A DNA stretch of 64,000 bases from Jeotgalibacillus marinus (GTDB lineage: Bacteria; Bacillota; Bacilli; Bacillales; Jeotgalibacillaceae): assembly GCF_040801915.1 (NCBI RefSeq), contig NZ_JBFMIA010000001.1, forward strand, positions 533,080 to 597,079. Reading direction: 5' to 3'. This document shows, in pieces, positions 45,315 to 54,114 of the stretch. The number at the start of each line of letters is the position of its first letter. Position 1 is the first letter of the stretch. The notes under the pieces were generated by a model. It was not told the DNA's origin, ran no database searches, and was given only the letters and a program-made list of their open reading frames with translations. Both the position numbers and the translations under genes were made by a program.

Positions 45315-46544
45315 ATGAATCATGAAGCGCTTTTAGAAAAATATGCAGAACTAGCTGTAAAGGTTGGAGTCAATATTCAACCTAATCAATGGCTTAATAT
45401 CGGAGCCACTTTGGACAACGCTCATTTCGTACGACTTGTAACAAAAAAAGCGTATGAAGCAGGTGCACGCCAAGTTTTTGTTAACTGGTTAGATGATGAA
45501 GTTAGTCGTATACAATACGACCTCGCTCCAGACGATTCATTTAGTGAATACCCCGACTGGAAAAGAATTGAACTTGAGGAAATGGCGAAGCAAGGCGCTG
45601 CATTTATGAGAATCGTGTCTTCAAGTCCTGATCTACTTAAAGGAGTCGATCCAGAACGAATCTCAGCTTTCCAAAAGGCATCTGGTAAAGCGCTTGACCA
45701 ATACCGTAAATACATTCAATCCGACAAAGTTAGCTGGACAGTAATCGCTGCTCCATCTGCTGGTTGGGCGAAAAAAGTATTCCCTTCTTTATCAGAAGAG
45801 GATGCGATTAATTCATTATGGCAAGCGATTTTTAAAGCCGTACGTGTAGACCAAGACGACCCTGTCCAAGCGTGGAAGACCCATGATGAAACGCTGCATG
45901 AAAAAGCGGATTATCTAAATGAAAAGCGCTATCGTAAACTTCACTACACTGCCCCTGGAACAGACTTAACCATTGAGCTTCCTGAAGGCCACCTATGGGC
46001 TGGAGCAGGCAGTGTAAACGAAAAAGGCGATACATTTATGGCAAACATGCCAACCGAGGAGGTATTCACTGTTCCTCACAAAGATGGCGTGAGTGGGCAC
46101 GTAACGAATACAAAACCACTTAGCTATGGTGGTAACATCATTGATGGCTTCACAATCACATTTGACAATGGACGCATTGTTGACGTAAAAGCAGACGAAG
46201 GTGAAGATATTCTTAAAAAATTGATTGCTACAGACGAAGGCTCACATCGACTTGGTGAAGTGGCTCTTGTTCCACATCAATCACCTATCTCACAATCAAA
46301 TGTACTATTCTATAACACATTGTTTGATGAAAATGCTTCAAATCACTTAGCAATCGGAAGCGCCTATGCATTCTGTGTTGAAGGTGGGAAAAACATGTCA
46401 CAAGAAGAACTAGAAAAAAGCGGCCTTAACAACAGTATCACACACGTTGATTTCATGATCGGTTCTGACAAAATGAATATTGATGGCATTAAAGATGATG
46501 GAACAAGCGAACCAATCTTCCGTAATGGTGATTGGGCGTTTTAA
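45315..46544 (+). CDS. ampS: M29 family aminopeptidase (AmpS/PepS type)
   Basis: 409 aa. M29 features: AGARQVFVNWLDDEVSR, GTDLTIELPEGHLWAGAG, NMPTEEVFTVPHKDGVSGHV with the metal Glu and His, and LGEVALVPHQSPIS, HLAIGSAYAFCVEGG, THVDFMIGSDKMNIDG near the end. Cytosolic metal aminopeptidase. AAGGAG 8-9 nt before ATG. Confidence 0.95.
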   Translation: MNHEALLEKYAELAVKVGVNIQPNQWLNIGATLDNAHFVRLVTKKAYEAGARQVFVNWLDDEVSRIQYDLAPDDSFSEYPDWKRIELEEMAKQGAAFMRIVSSSPDLLKGVDPERISAFQKASGKALDQYRKYIQSDKVSWTVIAAPSAGWAKKVFPSLSEEDAINSLWQAIFKAVRVDQDDPVQAWKTHDETLHEKADYLNEKRYRKLHYTAPGTDLTIELPEGHLWAGAGSVNEKGDTFMANMPTEEVFTVPHKDGVSGHVTNTKPLSYGGNIIDGFTITFDNGRIVDVKADEGEDILKKLIATDEGSHRLGEVALVPHQSPISQSNVLFYNTLFDENASNHLAIGSAYAFCVEGGKNMSQEELEKSGLNNSITHVDFMIGSDKMNIDGIKDDGTSEPIFRNGDWAF

Positions 46545-46551
46545 AGCTGAA

Positions 46552-46625
46552 GTGCTAGCTTAGCCCAGGCAAGCACCGGACGCCCTGCATGATGAAGTGT
46601 TTCCCTACTTAGCAGGGTGTCTATA
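46552..46625 (+). repeat. Structured intergenic element, copy 2
   Basis: Starts 7 nt after the ampS stop: stem GTGCT/AGCAC (46552-46556, 46572-46576) around AGCTTAGCC, then a second stem GACGCCCTGC/GCAGGGTGTC. The layout is like the element after ytzE. Confidence 0.45.
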
Positions 46626-46821
46626 GACCATAGAATTGATAACTTGGAGCATAATCGGGCACTTTGCTGGGACAAGAACACGGCGTTCATTGCTTCATTT
46701 ATTGGCTTATGCCCTCGAGCTGCTAGCACTACCAAAACATCTCAGAAAACGGTTAAGATTTCATGTACTTCCTACTCAATACATTAAAATCAAAGGAATC
46801 AAAAAAATAGACTTAAATCTT

Positions 46822-46850
46822 GACACTGGATTAATTCCAGTGTTTTTTTG
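46822..46850 (+). terminator. Terminator
   Basis: ACACTGGA / TCCAGTGT then T7. The 46545-47007 gap holds no convincing gene; a 71-codon frame at 46636 has no SD and overlaps the element. At 46855-46945 a further palindromic stretch (GGAGACGGAAAGGAGG ... CCTTCCGCTGGAACGGAGAC) is probably an old repeat. Confidence 0.8.
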
Positions 46851-47007
46851 ACGCCAAGCAGAGGGAGACGGAAAGGAGGGTACTCTTTAACCCCGCAATC
46901 CGAACTCTTACGACCTCAGAGCCTTCCGCTGGAACGGAGACTAAATTCAAAAAAACATTATAAAATTATTTATCTTAGTAACACTATCTAAAAAGGAGCT
47001 GTCACGA

Positions 47008-47511
47008 ATGTCGAAACAAAAATTCATGCGTGAAACACGCACCATTCAAACAAACCATGTCCTTCCCCCTGATACGAATCACCATGGAACGCTTTTTGGA
47101 GGTAAACTTATGGCTTACATTGATAATGTCGCTTCCATTGCAGCCACTAAATTAGCAAGACAGTCTGTTGTCACTGCTTCCACTGATTCAGTCGACTTTT
47201 TACAACCAATCCGTTTAGGAGATGCCGTTACCCTCGAAGCTTTCGTTACATACACAGGCCGCAGTTCCATGGAAGTTTTTGTGCGCGTGACATCAGAGAA
47301 GCTTTTAACTGGTGAGCAAACAGTGGCTGCCATTTCTTTTCTAACCTTTGTTGCACTTAGTGAAGATGGAAAGCCATCAACTGTTCCACAAATTATTGCA
47401 GAAACAGAAGAAGAAGAATGGCTTAACGAGACAGCTAAAAGTAGAGCAGGACACCGCAAAGCACGCAAACTTCATAGCCAAGAACTCGCTGAATTTTTTA
47501 CCAAAAAATAA
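47008..47511 (+). CDS. ykhA: Acyl-CoA thioesterase, hotdog fold (YkhA-like)
   Basis: 167 aa. VLPPDTNHHGTLFGGKLMAYIDNVASIAA near residue 18 is the BACH/YciA-type hotdog signature with the catalytic Asp, and VDFLQPIRLGDAVTLEAFVTYTGRSSMEV follows. Hydrolyses acyl-CoA in the cytosol. AAGGAG before ATG. Monocistronic, with a terminator after it. Confidence 0.94.
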   Translation: MSKQKFMRETRTIQTNHVLPPDTNHHGTLFGGKLMAYIDNVASIAATKLARQSVVTASTDSVDFLQPIRLGDAVTLEAFVTYTGRSSMEVFVRVTSEKLLTGEQTVAAISFLTFVALSEDGKPSTVPQIIAETEEEEWLNETAKSRAGHRKARKLHSQELAEFFTKK

Positions 47512-47520
47512 AAATAAACT

Positions 47521-47557
47521 CGCCCCCATGGTGATACTAAATCATGGGGGTTTTTTG
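47521..47557 (+). terminator. Terminator after ykhA
   Basis: CCCCCATG / CATGGGGG then T6. Confidence 0.92.
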
Positions 47558-47724
47558 TCGATAATACATACGATTGCTTTAAACTAGTAGCACCTTTCTT
47601 GAAATAGGTGTTAAAATTCATAATAACTAGTATAATAGTTTTATTTCAAATCGAAAAAATAGTTCTTTATACAGATCTATGTTTTCTACTAACTACAAAG
47701 ATCGCCACCTGGAGGAAAATGCAA

Positions 47725-48714
47725 ATGAAGAAAATGGTATCCACTCTTATTACTCTTTCGCTACTTATCTTTTTGTCTGGCTGCAATGCATTTCAACAAC
47801 AGCAAGCAGAGGGCACAACATTTGATGCAAAAGTTGGAATCGTATTGTCCGATACTGGACTAGGAGATGGTTCGTTTAGTGATGCAGCTTTTCAAGGTCT
47901 TGAAAGAGCTCGAAATGACTTGAATATTCTTTTTGATTATCGAGAAGCACCCGACGGTAATTTTGAGGAAAAATTAAATGAATTAGTTGCACAAGATATG
48001 TCGTTGGTTATTGGACTTGGTTTTACGGCACAAGAAGCAATTGAAAAAGTCGCGACAGAAAACCCCGATCAACAGTTTTTATTGATTGATGGCTTTTCTG
48101 AAGTTGAAAACGTTATTTCCATGACATTTAAAGAGCAAGAAGGAAGCTTTTTAGTTGGTCTTGTTGCGGCTTTAACAAGTAATTCTGAAATTATTGGATT
48201 TATAGGTGGGATTGACGAACCACTCATCCATCGCTTTGAAGCAGGCTATATTGCTGGCGCGACCTTTGCAAACCCTGAAATTGAAGTTTTAGTCGACTAT
48301 GTTGGGGACTTTGGGGATGCAGACCTTGGTGAAGAAATTGCTTCAAAACAAGCTGCAAGTGGAGCTGACTTTATTTACCCAGCTGCAGGTTACAGTGGTG
48401 TCGGTGCGATTTTAAAAGCTCAGGAACTAGGAATCTATGCTGCAGGTGTTGATAGTGATCAGTTTTTCGTGGCAGAGGGAGCAGTTGTAACGTCTATGAT
48501 CAAGAATATGGATGTAGCGGTATACAACCTTGTGAACTCTCTCGTTGAAGGATCGATTGAGAATGAGGATTATGATTTAGGTCTTGCACAAAACGGTGTT
48601 GGATTGGCTGACATTCGATTAATTGATCTTGATATGAATGGACAAGCACTTATACAAGATGGAAGAAATAAAATTATTTCTGGCGAGATCATTGTGCCAG
48701 ACAAGAAAAATTAA
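47725..48714 (+). CDS. BMP family ABC-type substrate-binding lipoprotein
   Basis: 329 aa. Lipobox LSGC at residue ~20 of the signal peptide. The mature protein starts with VGIVLSDTGLGDGSFSDAAFQGLERA, the BMP (PnrA/Med) family block, and has GLGFTAQEAIEKVA, FIGGIDEPLIHRFEAGYIAGA and YPAAGYSGVGAILKAQE. BMP proteins bind purine nucleosides. No transporter genes follow; instead a chemoreceptor starts 13 nt downstream. GGAGG 9 nt before ATG is used; the 39-residue upstream frame is rejected. Confidence 0.9.
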   Translation: MKKMVSTLITLSLLIFLSGCNAFQQQQAEGTTFDAKVGIVLSDTGLGDGSFSDAAFQGLERARNDLNILFDYREAPDGNFEEKLNELVAQDMSLVIGLGFTAQEAIEKVATENPDQQFLLIDGFSEVENVISMTFKEQEGSFLVGLVAALTSNSEIIGFIGGIDEPLIHRFEAGYIAGATFANPEIEVLVDYVGDFGDADLGEEIASKQAASGADFIYPAAGYSGVGAILKAQELGIYAAGVDSDQFFVAEGAVVTSMIKNMDVAVYNLVNSLVEGSIENEDYDLGLAQNGVGLADIRLIDLDMNGQALIQDGRNKIISGEIIVPDKKN

Positions 48715-48727
48715 AGGAGCGCATCAC

Positions 48728-50398
48728 ATGACACTACGTAAAAGACTCTTTCTATTAGCGCTTATTCCACTTGTACTTTCAACAATTATCATTGCTTTTA
48801 TAGTATATCAAATGAACACAATGAGCTCTGCTTCCGAAAACGATGTAGATGTTTTAGTCGATATTGAATCATTAAATAGTGAGTTTTTATTCATTCAGCA
48901 AGCACTAGTCAACTTTTCTCTAAGTCCAAATGAAGGCAATCGCTTAAATACACAGAATCAGATTTTAGCTACAGAAGAAAGTATTGAAGAACTGTCTTCT
49001 ATTATGCCTACGGAAAATCAAAAGGAACAACTTGCAATCATTCAAGCTAAATATGAAGACCTCATTTTTGCTGCTGGAGGTGCACTTGATACAGCTGAAG
49101 TTTCTGAAACGAACCGCCAAGCTTCCCGTGTAGCTGGTATTACCAATGATCTGTATTTGCTAAAAATATTAGCAGATGATTGGTATAGTGCAACAGCTAC
49201 TGCTACAGAACAGCGCATTTCCTTTATCGTGTGGTTTGCATTTATCGGTGTTACGGCAATTATTGTGTTGTCTGTTATTCTGTCATTTACAATCGCAAGA
49301 AAAATCACGACTCCGCTCAACAAGATGGTCGTCAACGCACGCAAAGTGGCAAGTGGAGATTTAACAGTCGAACTAGCAAAGGTTGGCACAAAAAAATCTT
49401 CTGCATTCGAAATCGATCTGTTAAATGAATCATTCAATGTAATGATTCTCAACTTACAAGATACCGTGTATTCGGTCAAGCTAACCAAAGATCGTATAAC
49501 AAGTTTCACTTCCGATATTTCTGAAAAAATGGTTCACCTATCAGAAAGTAGCTCACAGGTAGCTGCATCAACTGAAGAACTTGCTAGCGGAAGCCAATCG
49601 ATTTCTGAGGATGTTCAGTCAACAGCTGAGCTTATGAGCCACATGAATACTGATTTCCAAGATAGCGTAGCGATTAGTGAACAATCTTCCGATAAAGGAC
49701 ATGAAGCGCTCGATTCAGTTGAAACGGGAAGAAATTCATTAAATCGGCAGCAACAATATGCACGCGACCTTGCAGAATCTTCTACTTCGATTAAAAAAGC
49801 GATCGATCAATTTGCAAGCTTTACTGATGAGATTCAAGGGGCGGCCATTTTTGTTCGAGAAATTGCCGATCAAACGAACTTACTTTCTCTCAATGCTGCG
49901 ATTGAAGCTGCCAGAGCTGGAGAAGCAGGTAAGGGGTTTGCTGTGGTAGCGAATGAAGTGAAAAAACTAGCTGACGATTCATCACAAGCAACAGACAAAA
50001 TTTCGGTTATGGTACAAAATATCCAGAATGGGATAGGTGCAATCACTGTAGCTGCTGACACTGGTCAATCCCTATCCGAAAAACAATTAGACTCAATGGA
50101 TGAAACCGAATCTGCATTTCAAACCATTGCTACTCGGGTGCAGGTAATAGATGATCAGCTTCGTTCATTAGTTGATAGCATGAAAAAGTCTAGTAACCGC
50201 TCTGCACAAGTAGTTGAAGCTATTGAAAATATTTCTGCTGTTTCTGAACAAACTGCTGCTGGTACAGAAGAGATCTCTGCTTCAACCAACGAACAGTTAA
50301 GAGCCTTCGAAGAAATGAATGCTCATGTTCAAACGTTGCATGAAATGAGCAATGAAATGCAATACCTACTCGATCATTTCACACTACCAAAGTTTTGA
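48728..50398 (+). CDS. Methyl-accepting chemotaxis protein
   Basis: 556 aa. TM1 at ~8-28 (LFLLALIPLVLSTIIIAFIVY), an extracytoplasmic four-helix region to ~165, TM2 (FIVWFAFIGVTAIIVLSVILSF), HAMP (RKITTPLNKMVVNARKVASGDL) and the signalling domain with the tip EIADQTNLLSLNAAIEAARAGEAGKGFAVVANEVKKLADDS near residue 380. AAAGGAG before ATG. The tight spacing suggests it receives signals from the BMP lipoprotein. Confidence 0.95.
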   Translation: MTLRKRLFLLALIPLVLSTIIIAFIVYQMNTMSSASENDVDVLVDIESLNSEFLFIQQALVNFSLSPNEGNRLNTQNQILATEESIEELSSIMPTENQKEQLAIIQAKYEDLIFAAGGALDTAEVSETNRQASRVAGITNDLYLLKILADDWYSATATATEQRISFIVWFAFIGVTAIIVLSVILSFTIARKITTPLNKMVVNARKVASGDLTVELAKVGTKKSSAFEIDLLNESFNVMILNLQDTVYSVKLTKDRITSFTSDISEKMVHLSESSSQVAASTEELASGSQSISEDVQSTAELMSHMNTDFQDSVAISEQSSDKGHEALDSVETGRNSLNRQQQYARDLAESSTSIKKAIDQFASFTDEIQGAAIFVREIADQTNLLSLNAAIEAARAGEAGKGFAVVANEVKKLADDSSQATDKISVMVQNIQNGIGAITVAADTGQSLSEKQLDSMDETESAFQTIATRVQVIDDQLRSLVDSMKKSSNRSAQVVEAIENISAVSEQTAAGTEEISASTNEQLRAFEEMNAHVQTLHEMSNEMQYLLDHFTLPKF

Positions 50399-50407
50399 TC
50401 ACTACGC

Positions 50408-50438
50408 CCAGTTCCTTTATTGGAACTGGTTTTTTTAT
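50408..50438 (+). terminator. Terminator after the chemoreceptor gene
   Basis: CCAGTTCC / GGAACTGG then T7. The next 300 nt, up to mreBH, show no gene. Confidence 0.9.
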
Positions 50439-50742
50439 ATTACAGGATCATTATTCTTTTATTACGGGATTTAACAACAACTATTGGATGTAAGTGCTTT
50501 ATGCTTTATCACACTGAGTTTTTTTATCGTATTACGATTTTGTATCATCGTAATCTCAACTGTAATTAACAGATCATCCAACAATCCCCTCTCCCCCTCC
50601 ACTACAAAATAGTCTATACTACACGGAAGAGTATACTAAGCAACTGCCCAGTCTAAATCTACTATATCTTAGGAATAAAGATTGGACTTTTACTTACGAC
50701 TTTGTTCTAGCTGACTTAATCATGACAACGGAGGAATTACTT

Positions 50743-51750
50743 ATGCTATCGAATGCAGAAATTGGTATCGACTTAGGTACTGCTAATATATTAGTTTACA
50801 GTAAAAATAAGGGAATTATTATGAACGAACCATCTGTTGTTGCAATTGATGTCAACACGAAAAAAGTATTAGCTGTAGGTACTGATGCAAAAAATATGAT
50901 TGGGAAAACACCTGGAAGCATTGTAGCTGTTAGACCGCTAAAAGACGGTGTGATTGCTGATTTTGATGTAACGACAGAAATGCTTAAGCACATAATGACA
51001 ACAATAGGGAAAAAAATGGGGTTTTCCATTCGCAAACCAAGCGTCGTTGTCTGTACCCCTTCTGGTGCAACTTCGGTAGAAAGACGTGCGATTCATGATG
51101 CAGTAAAAAATAGTGGTGCAAAACACGTTCATTTAATTGAAGAGCCAGTGGCAGCTGCGATCGGTGCAGATCTACCTGTTGCAGAACCTGTAGCAAACGT
51201 TATTGTTGATATCGGTGGTGGTACAACAGAAGTTGCTATCATCTCATACGGAGGCGTAGTTTCATGTAATACAATCCGTGTAGCAGGTGATAAGATGGAC
51301 GAAGATATTATTCAATACATCCGTAAATCTTACAACTTATTGATTGGTGAGCGTACTGCTGAACAAATTAAAATGGAGATTGGTCACGCGCCAATCAAAC
51401 ATAAAAGTATTGAAATGGATATTAGAGGTCGTGACCTTGTTACAGGATTACCAAAAACAATTTCACTTTCTTCAACAGAAATTCAATCTGCCATACAAGA
51501 ATCATTGTTTAGTATTTTAGAAGCGATCCGTGCAACATTAGAAAGTTGCCCACCTGAGTTAAGTGGTGACATTGTAGACCGCGGCGTTATTTTAAGTGGT
51601 GGTGGCGCCTTGCTTAATGGCCTTCAACAGTGGTTAAGCGAAGAAATTGTCGTTCCCGTTCATATCGCACCAAACCCGCTTGAATCCGTAGCGATCGGAA
51701 CAGGAAAATCCCTATCCGTTATTAACAAACTACAAAAACTAACCAAGTAA
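50743..51750 (+). CDS. mreBH: MreB-like actin homologue MreBH
   Basis: 335 aa, the length of B. subtilis MreBH. Actin-fold motifs: EIGIDLGTANILVYSKNKGI, VVDIGGGTTEVAIISYGG near residue 160, LIEEPVAAAIGA and DRGVILSGGGALLNGL. Closest by eye to MreBH rather than MreB or Mbl (NILVYSKNKGI, KTPGSIVAVRPLKDGVIADFD). Directs lateral cell wall synthesis and hydrolase placement. Stand-alone, not next to mreCD, as for mreBH. GGAGG before ATG; a seven-residue extension is rejected. Confidence 0.9.
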   Translation: MLSNAEIGIDLGTANILVYSKNKGIIMNEPSVVAIDVNTKKVLAVGTDAKNMIGKTPGSIVAVRPLKDGVIADFDVTTEMLKHIMTTIGKKMGFSIRKPSVVVCTPSGATSVERRAIHDAVKNSGAKHVHLIEEPVAAAIGADLPVAEPVANVIVDIGGGTTEVAIISYGGVVSCNTIRVAGDKMDEDIIQYIRKSYNLLIGERTAEQIKMEIGHAPIKHKSIEMDIRGRDLVTGLPKTISLSSTEIQSAIQESLFSILEAIRATLESCPPELSGDIVDRGVILSGGGALLNGLQQWLSEEIVVPVHIAPNPLESVAIGTGKSLSVINKLQKLTK

Positions 51751-51760
51751 CAAGAAAAGC

Positions 51761-51793
51761 GCATGTGGCTCGTTCAGCCCCGTAAAGACATGC
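51761..51793 (+). repeat. Structured intergenic element, copy 3
   Basis: Starts 10 nt after the mreBH stop: stem GCATGT/ACATGC around core GGCTCGTTCAGCC, which differs from copy 1 at two positions. Confidence 0.5.
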
Positions 51794-51817
51794 TATAAAG
51801 AATATTTCACAAAAGAT

Positions 51818-51842
51818 AAGCAGCTTGATAATCAAGCTGCTT
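51818..51842. terminator. Bidirectional terminator
   Basis: AAGCAGCTTGAT / ATCAAGCTGCTT with a one-base loop, overlapping the stop codon of the GNAT gene. Confidence 0.85.
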
Positions 51843-52422
51843 AGTTATTTACATTTTCTAGAGATGAAAATTCTTCTTTTAATATAGAGTACATCTTTAA
51901 ATCTTGATGCTGTCCTTTTACGAACATCCCTTTTCTAATGGTCCCCTCAAAAGACATTCCCGTTTTTTCCATTACTCGTTCTGAACCGATGTTTTCTACA
52001 AAGCATCTTGCTTGAATACGAACTAAATCCATATTGTTAAAGGCAAACCTAATAACTTCATTTGCGGCTTCAGTCGCTATACCCTTTCCCCAATAATCTT
52101 GTGAAATTACATATCCGATTTCAGCAATTTTATGATTTGGTTGCCACCCAAGAAAATTAATCGTCCCGATAAATTTTCCTTTTTCTTTATATTCTATCCC
52201 CCAAGGAGCCACTTTCTTATTTTCATATTGGCTTAGTATAAATTCAACAAACTCTTTTGTATCTGATAATGTTTTGTGAGTATTCCAAGTAACGTACTTA
52301 GACACATCTTCATTAGAACCGTATGAATACATAGCTTCCACATCTTCAAAAGTTATTTTTCTAAGGATGAGTCGCTCTGTCTCTAAGACAGGTAAATCAC
52401 CGTATATTTTTTCAATATCCAT
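51841..52422 (-). CDS. GNAT acetyltransferase, RimJ/RimL type
   Basis: 193 aa. LETERLILRKITFEDVEAMY at the start, GTINFLGWQPNHKIAEIGYVISQDYWGKGIATEAANEVIRFAF (acetyl-CoA loop near residue 110) and VENIGSERVMEKTGMSFEGTIRKGM. Substrate unknown; the type acetylates ribosomal protein N-termini or small amines. GAGGTGA before ATG (MDIEKIYG). Confidence 0.92.
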   Translation of the reverse strand: MDIEKIYGDLPVLETERLILRKITFEDVEAMYSYGSNEDVSKYVTWNTHKTLSDTKEFVEFILSQYENKKVAPWGIEYKEKGKFIGTINFLGWQPNHKIAEIGYVISQDYWGKGIATEAANEVIRFAFNNMDLVRIQARCFVENIGSERVMEKTGMSFEGTIRKGMFVKGQHQDLKMYSILKEEFSSLENVNN

Positions 52423-52578
52423 AAGCTCACCTCTATTATTGTAGTTGCCCTTATTATAAATTAAATTTTCTAAACACAAAGAAAAAATAATTTTATTTTG
52501 TATAATTTACACCGAGTACGCACCCTCGTATAAAAATATCACTATATACTTTACTCTCCAGTCGATAGAGGCTACCGA

Positions 52579-52614
52579 GAAAAGCCTTATTTCAAAAATG
52601 AAATAAGGCTTTTC
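52579..52614 (-). terminator. Terminator after nos
   Basis: GAAAAGCCTTATTTC / GAAATAAGGCTTTTC, 15-bp perfect stem. Confidence 0.88.
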
Positions 52615-53763
52615 CTATTGATTAGATGAATGAAATGGACATGTTCCATCTTTTTTTCTGTCCGTAATTGTTGTGAAAAAGCGGTTTTGATAAAAAAGGT
52701 TTGGAGCTTTCCATTCATTTGCATAGGATTTATGAAAGATGTGAGATGTTGCCGGAGATATTGGTGGGATCAGCCAAGTCCAATCACCAGTTACCTCTCT
52801 TCCTTCAGCTTTTTCTTTTTCTTCAAATAAACCAAATTGGTTGCTTGCTGTATGATGATCAACCATACTCACTCCTGCATCTTTAAACGATTGGAGAACA
52901 GCATAATTTAATTCAATCAAGGCACGATCTTTCCAAAGTATTGACTTTCGACCTGTCGCTCCCCCTATTGCCTCCGCTACTTTAGGTAACTCGTTATAAC
53001 GCTCATCATCAGCGAAATCACGTGCACCAATTTCTGTCTCCATGTACCAGCCATTGAATGGTGCTGCAATATAGTCTAATCCGCCAATTTCAAGCTTCAT
53101 TTCAGAAATAATCGGCACAGCGTACCATTTTAAGCCTAGCCGATCGATCCCAGGGTACTCAGGGTGAGTGATATTCACCTCTTTTACAAGTGATCTTGGA
53201 ATATCAAAATAAGTTGGCTCTTCTTCATTTACTTGAACAACAATCGGTAAAATATCGTACTTTGTTTTTTCACTACTCCATCCTAGTGACTCGCAAAACA
53301 TTGTGAATTCAGCAGAATGTGGATCTCCAATAATAGTACCATCTCCCAACTTATAACCCGCATAACGGATCAGTTGGTGATTATAAATTCTCACAGGATC
53401 TTTTTCACCAGGTTGTCTCGGTTGAAAAATCGTCATAGTTGCTTTAATTTTCCCATCATTTGTTGCATGTGAAATATGATGAAGCAAAGCTTTCTTTACT
53501 GCTTCTACACTAGTTGCATCACGGGCATCGATGACATTTAAGCTATTCCAAAATAATCGACCAATGCATCGGTTGCTATTGCGCCAAGCTACTCGAGCCC
53601 CATATGCTAGTTCTTCAACTGTATGAGAATAAGTACCTGTTTGAATGATGCTTTTATGAATCTCATCAACTCGCTGGTCACATTCTTCCATACCTAGTTG
53701 TTGCTCCAGGTAAAGTTGTCGTATAAATACTTCTGCTTTTAAAAATATCTCTTGATGTACCAT
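52615..53763 (-). CDS. nos: Bacterial nitric oxide synthase, oxygenase only
   Basis: 382 aa. The heme-ligand Cys66 lies in WRNSNRCIGR, the same position as in B. subtilis NOS. GWYMETEIGARD supplies the substrate/heme Glu, and TGDWTWLIPPISPATSHIFHK the pterin region. No reductase domain is fused, as expected for Bacillus. Makes NO from arginine, linked to oxidative and antibiotic stress tolerance. ATG (MVHQEIF) follows AAGGGACG; the upstream GTG is rejected. Confidence 0.97.
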   Translation of the reverse strand: MVHQEIFLKAEVFIRQLYLEQQLGMEECDQRVDEIHKSIIQTGTYSHTVEELAYGARVAWRNSNRCIGRLFWNSLNVIDARDATSVEAVKKALLHHISHATNDGKIKATMTIFQPRQPGEKDPVRIYNHQLIRYAGYKLGDGTIIGDPHSAEFTMFCESLGWSSEKTKYDILPIVVQVNEEEPTYFDIPRSLVKEVNITHPEYPGIDRLGLKWYAVPIISEMKLEIGGLDYIAAPFNGWYMETEIGARDFADDERYNELPKVAEAIGGATGRKSILWKDRALIELNYAVLQSFKDAGVSMVDHHTASNQFGLFEEKEKAEGREVTGDWTWLIPPISPATSHIFHKSYANEWKAPNLFYQNRFFTTITDRKKDGTCPFHSSNQ

Positions 53764-53874
53764 ATCAACGTCCCTTTTCACGTTCGATTTTATCTGCTAT
53801 ATCTCCATTCTAACACGAAAGCAAATCACAAATGGAAAGGGTGGTTACAATCAAGTGAAAACAAACCTTCAAGC

Positions 53875-54114
53875 CTAGTTCGTAAATAAACGATACAGTT
53901 CATCATACGACTTTTCTAGCTTCACTCTTTGGCTATAAAGTTCTTGAATTTTTTGGGCATTTCTCTCTCGTTGAAGTAATTTGTCGATCACAAGAAGTGA
54001 CCCCTCCACTTTTTCGAGTTTTTCCAGCCAAATTTCCTCATCCATTTCCTCGGAAATAGTCCTGCTTTTTGTTTTTGATTTTACCCTACGGTTTTCTTCT
54101 TGGCTTTTTTTTGA
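53875..54114 (-). pseudogene. ABC-F C-terminal extension beyond an in-frame stop
   Basis: In the same frame as the ABC-F gene and directly after its TAA (54115-54117) comes a 79-codon open frame to TAG at 53875: SKKSQEENRRVKSKTKSRT, then EEIWLEKLEKVEGSLLVIDK and YSQRVKLEKSYDELYRLF. It is a coiled-coil tail as found at the C-terminus of many ABC-F proteins. A single CAA-to-TAA change would explain the split. No start codon context for separate translation. Confidence 0.65.

Noticed and set aside
46636..46851. 71-codon frame after ampS
   Set aside because: No SD; it overlaps the structured element flank and the terminator at 46822.
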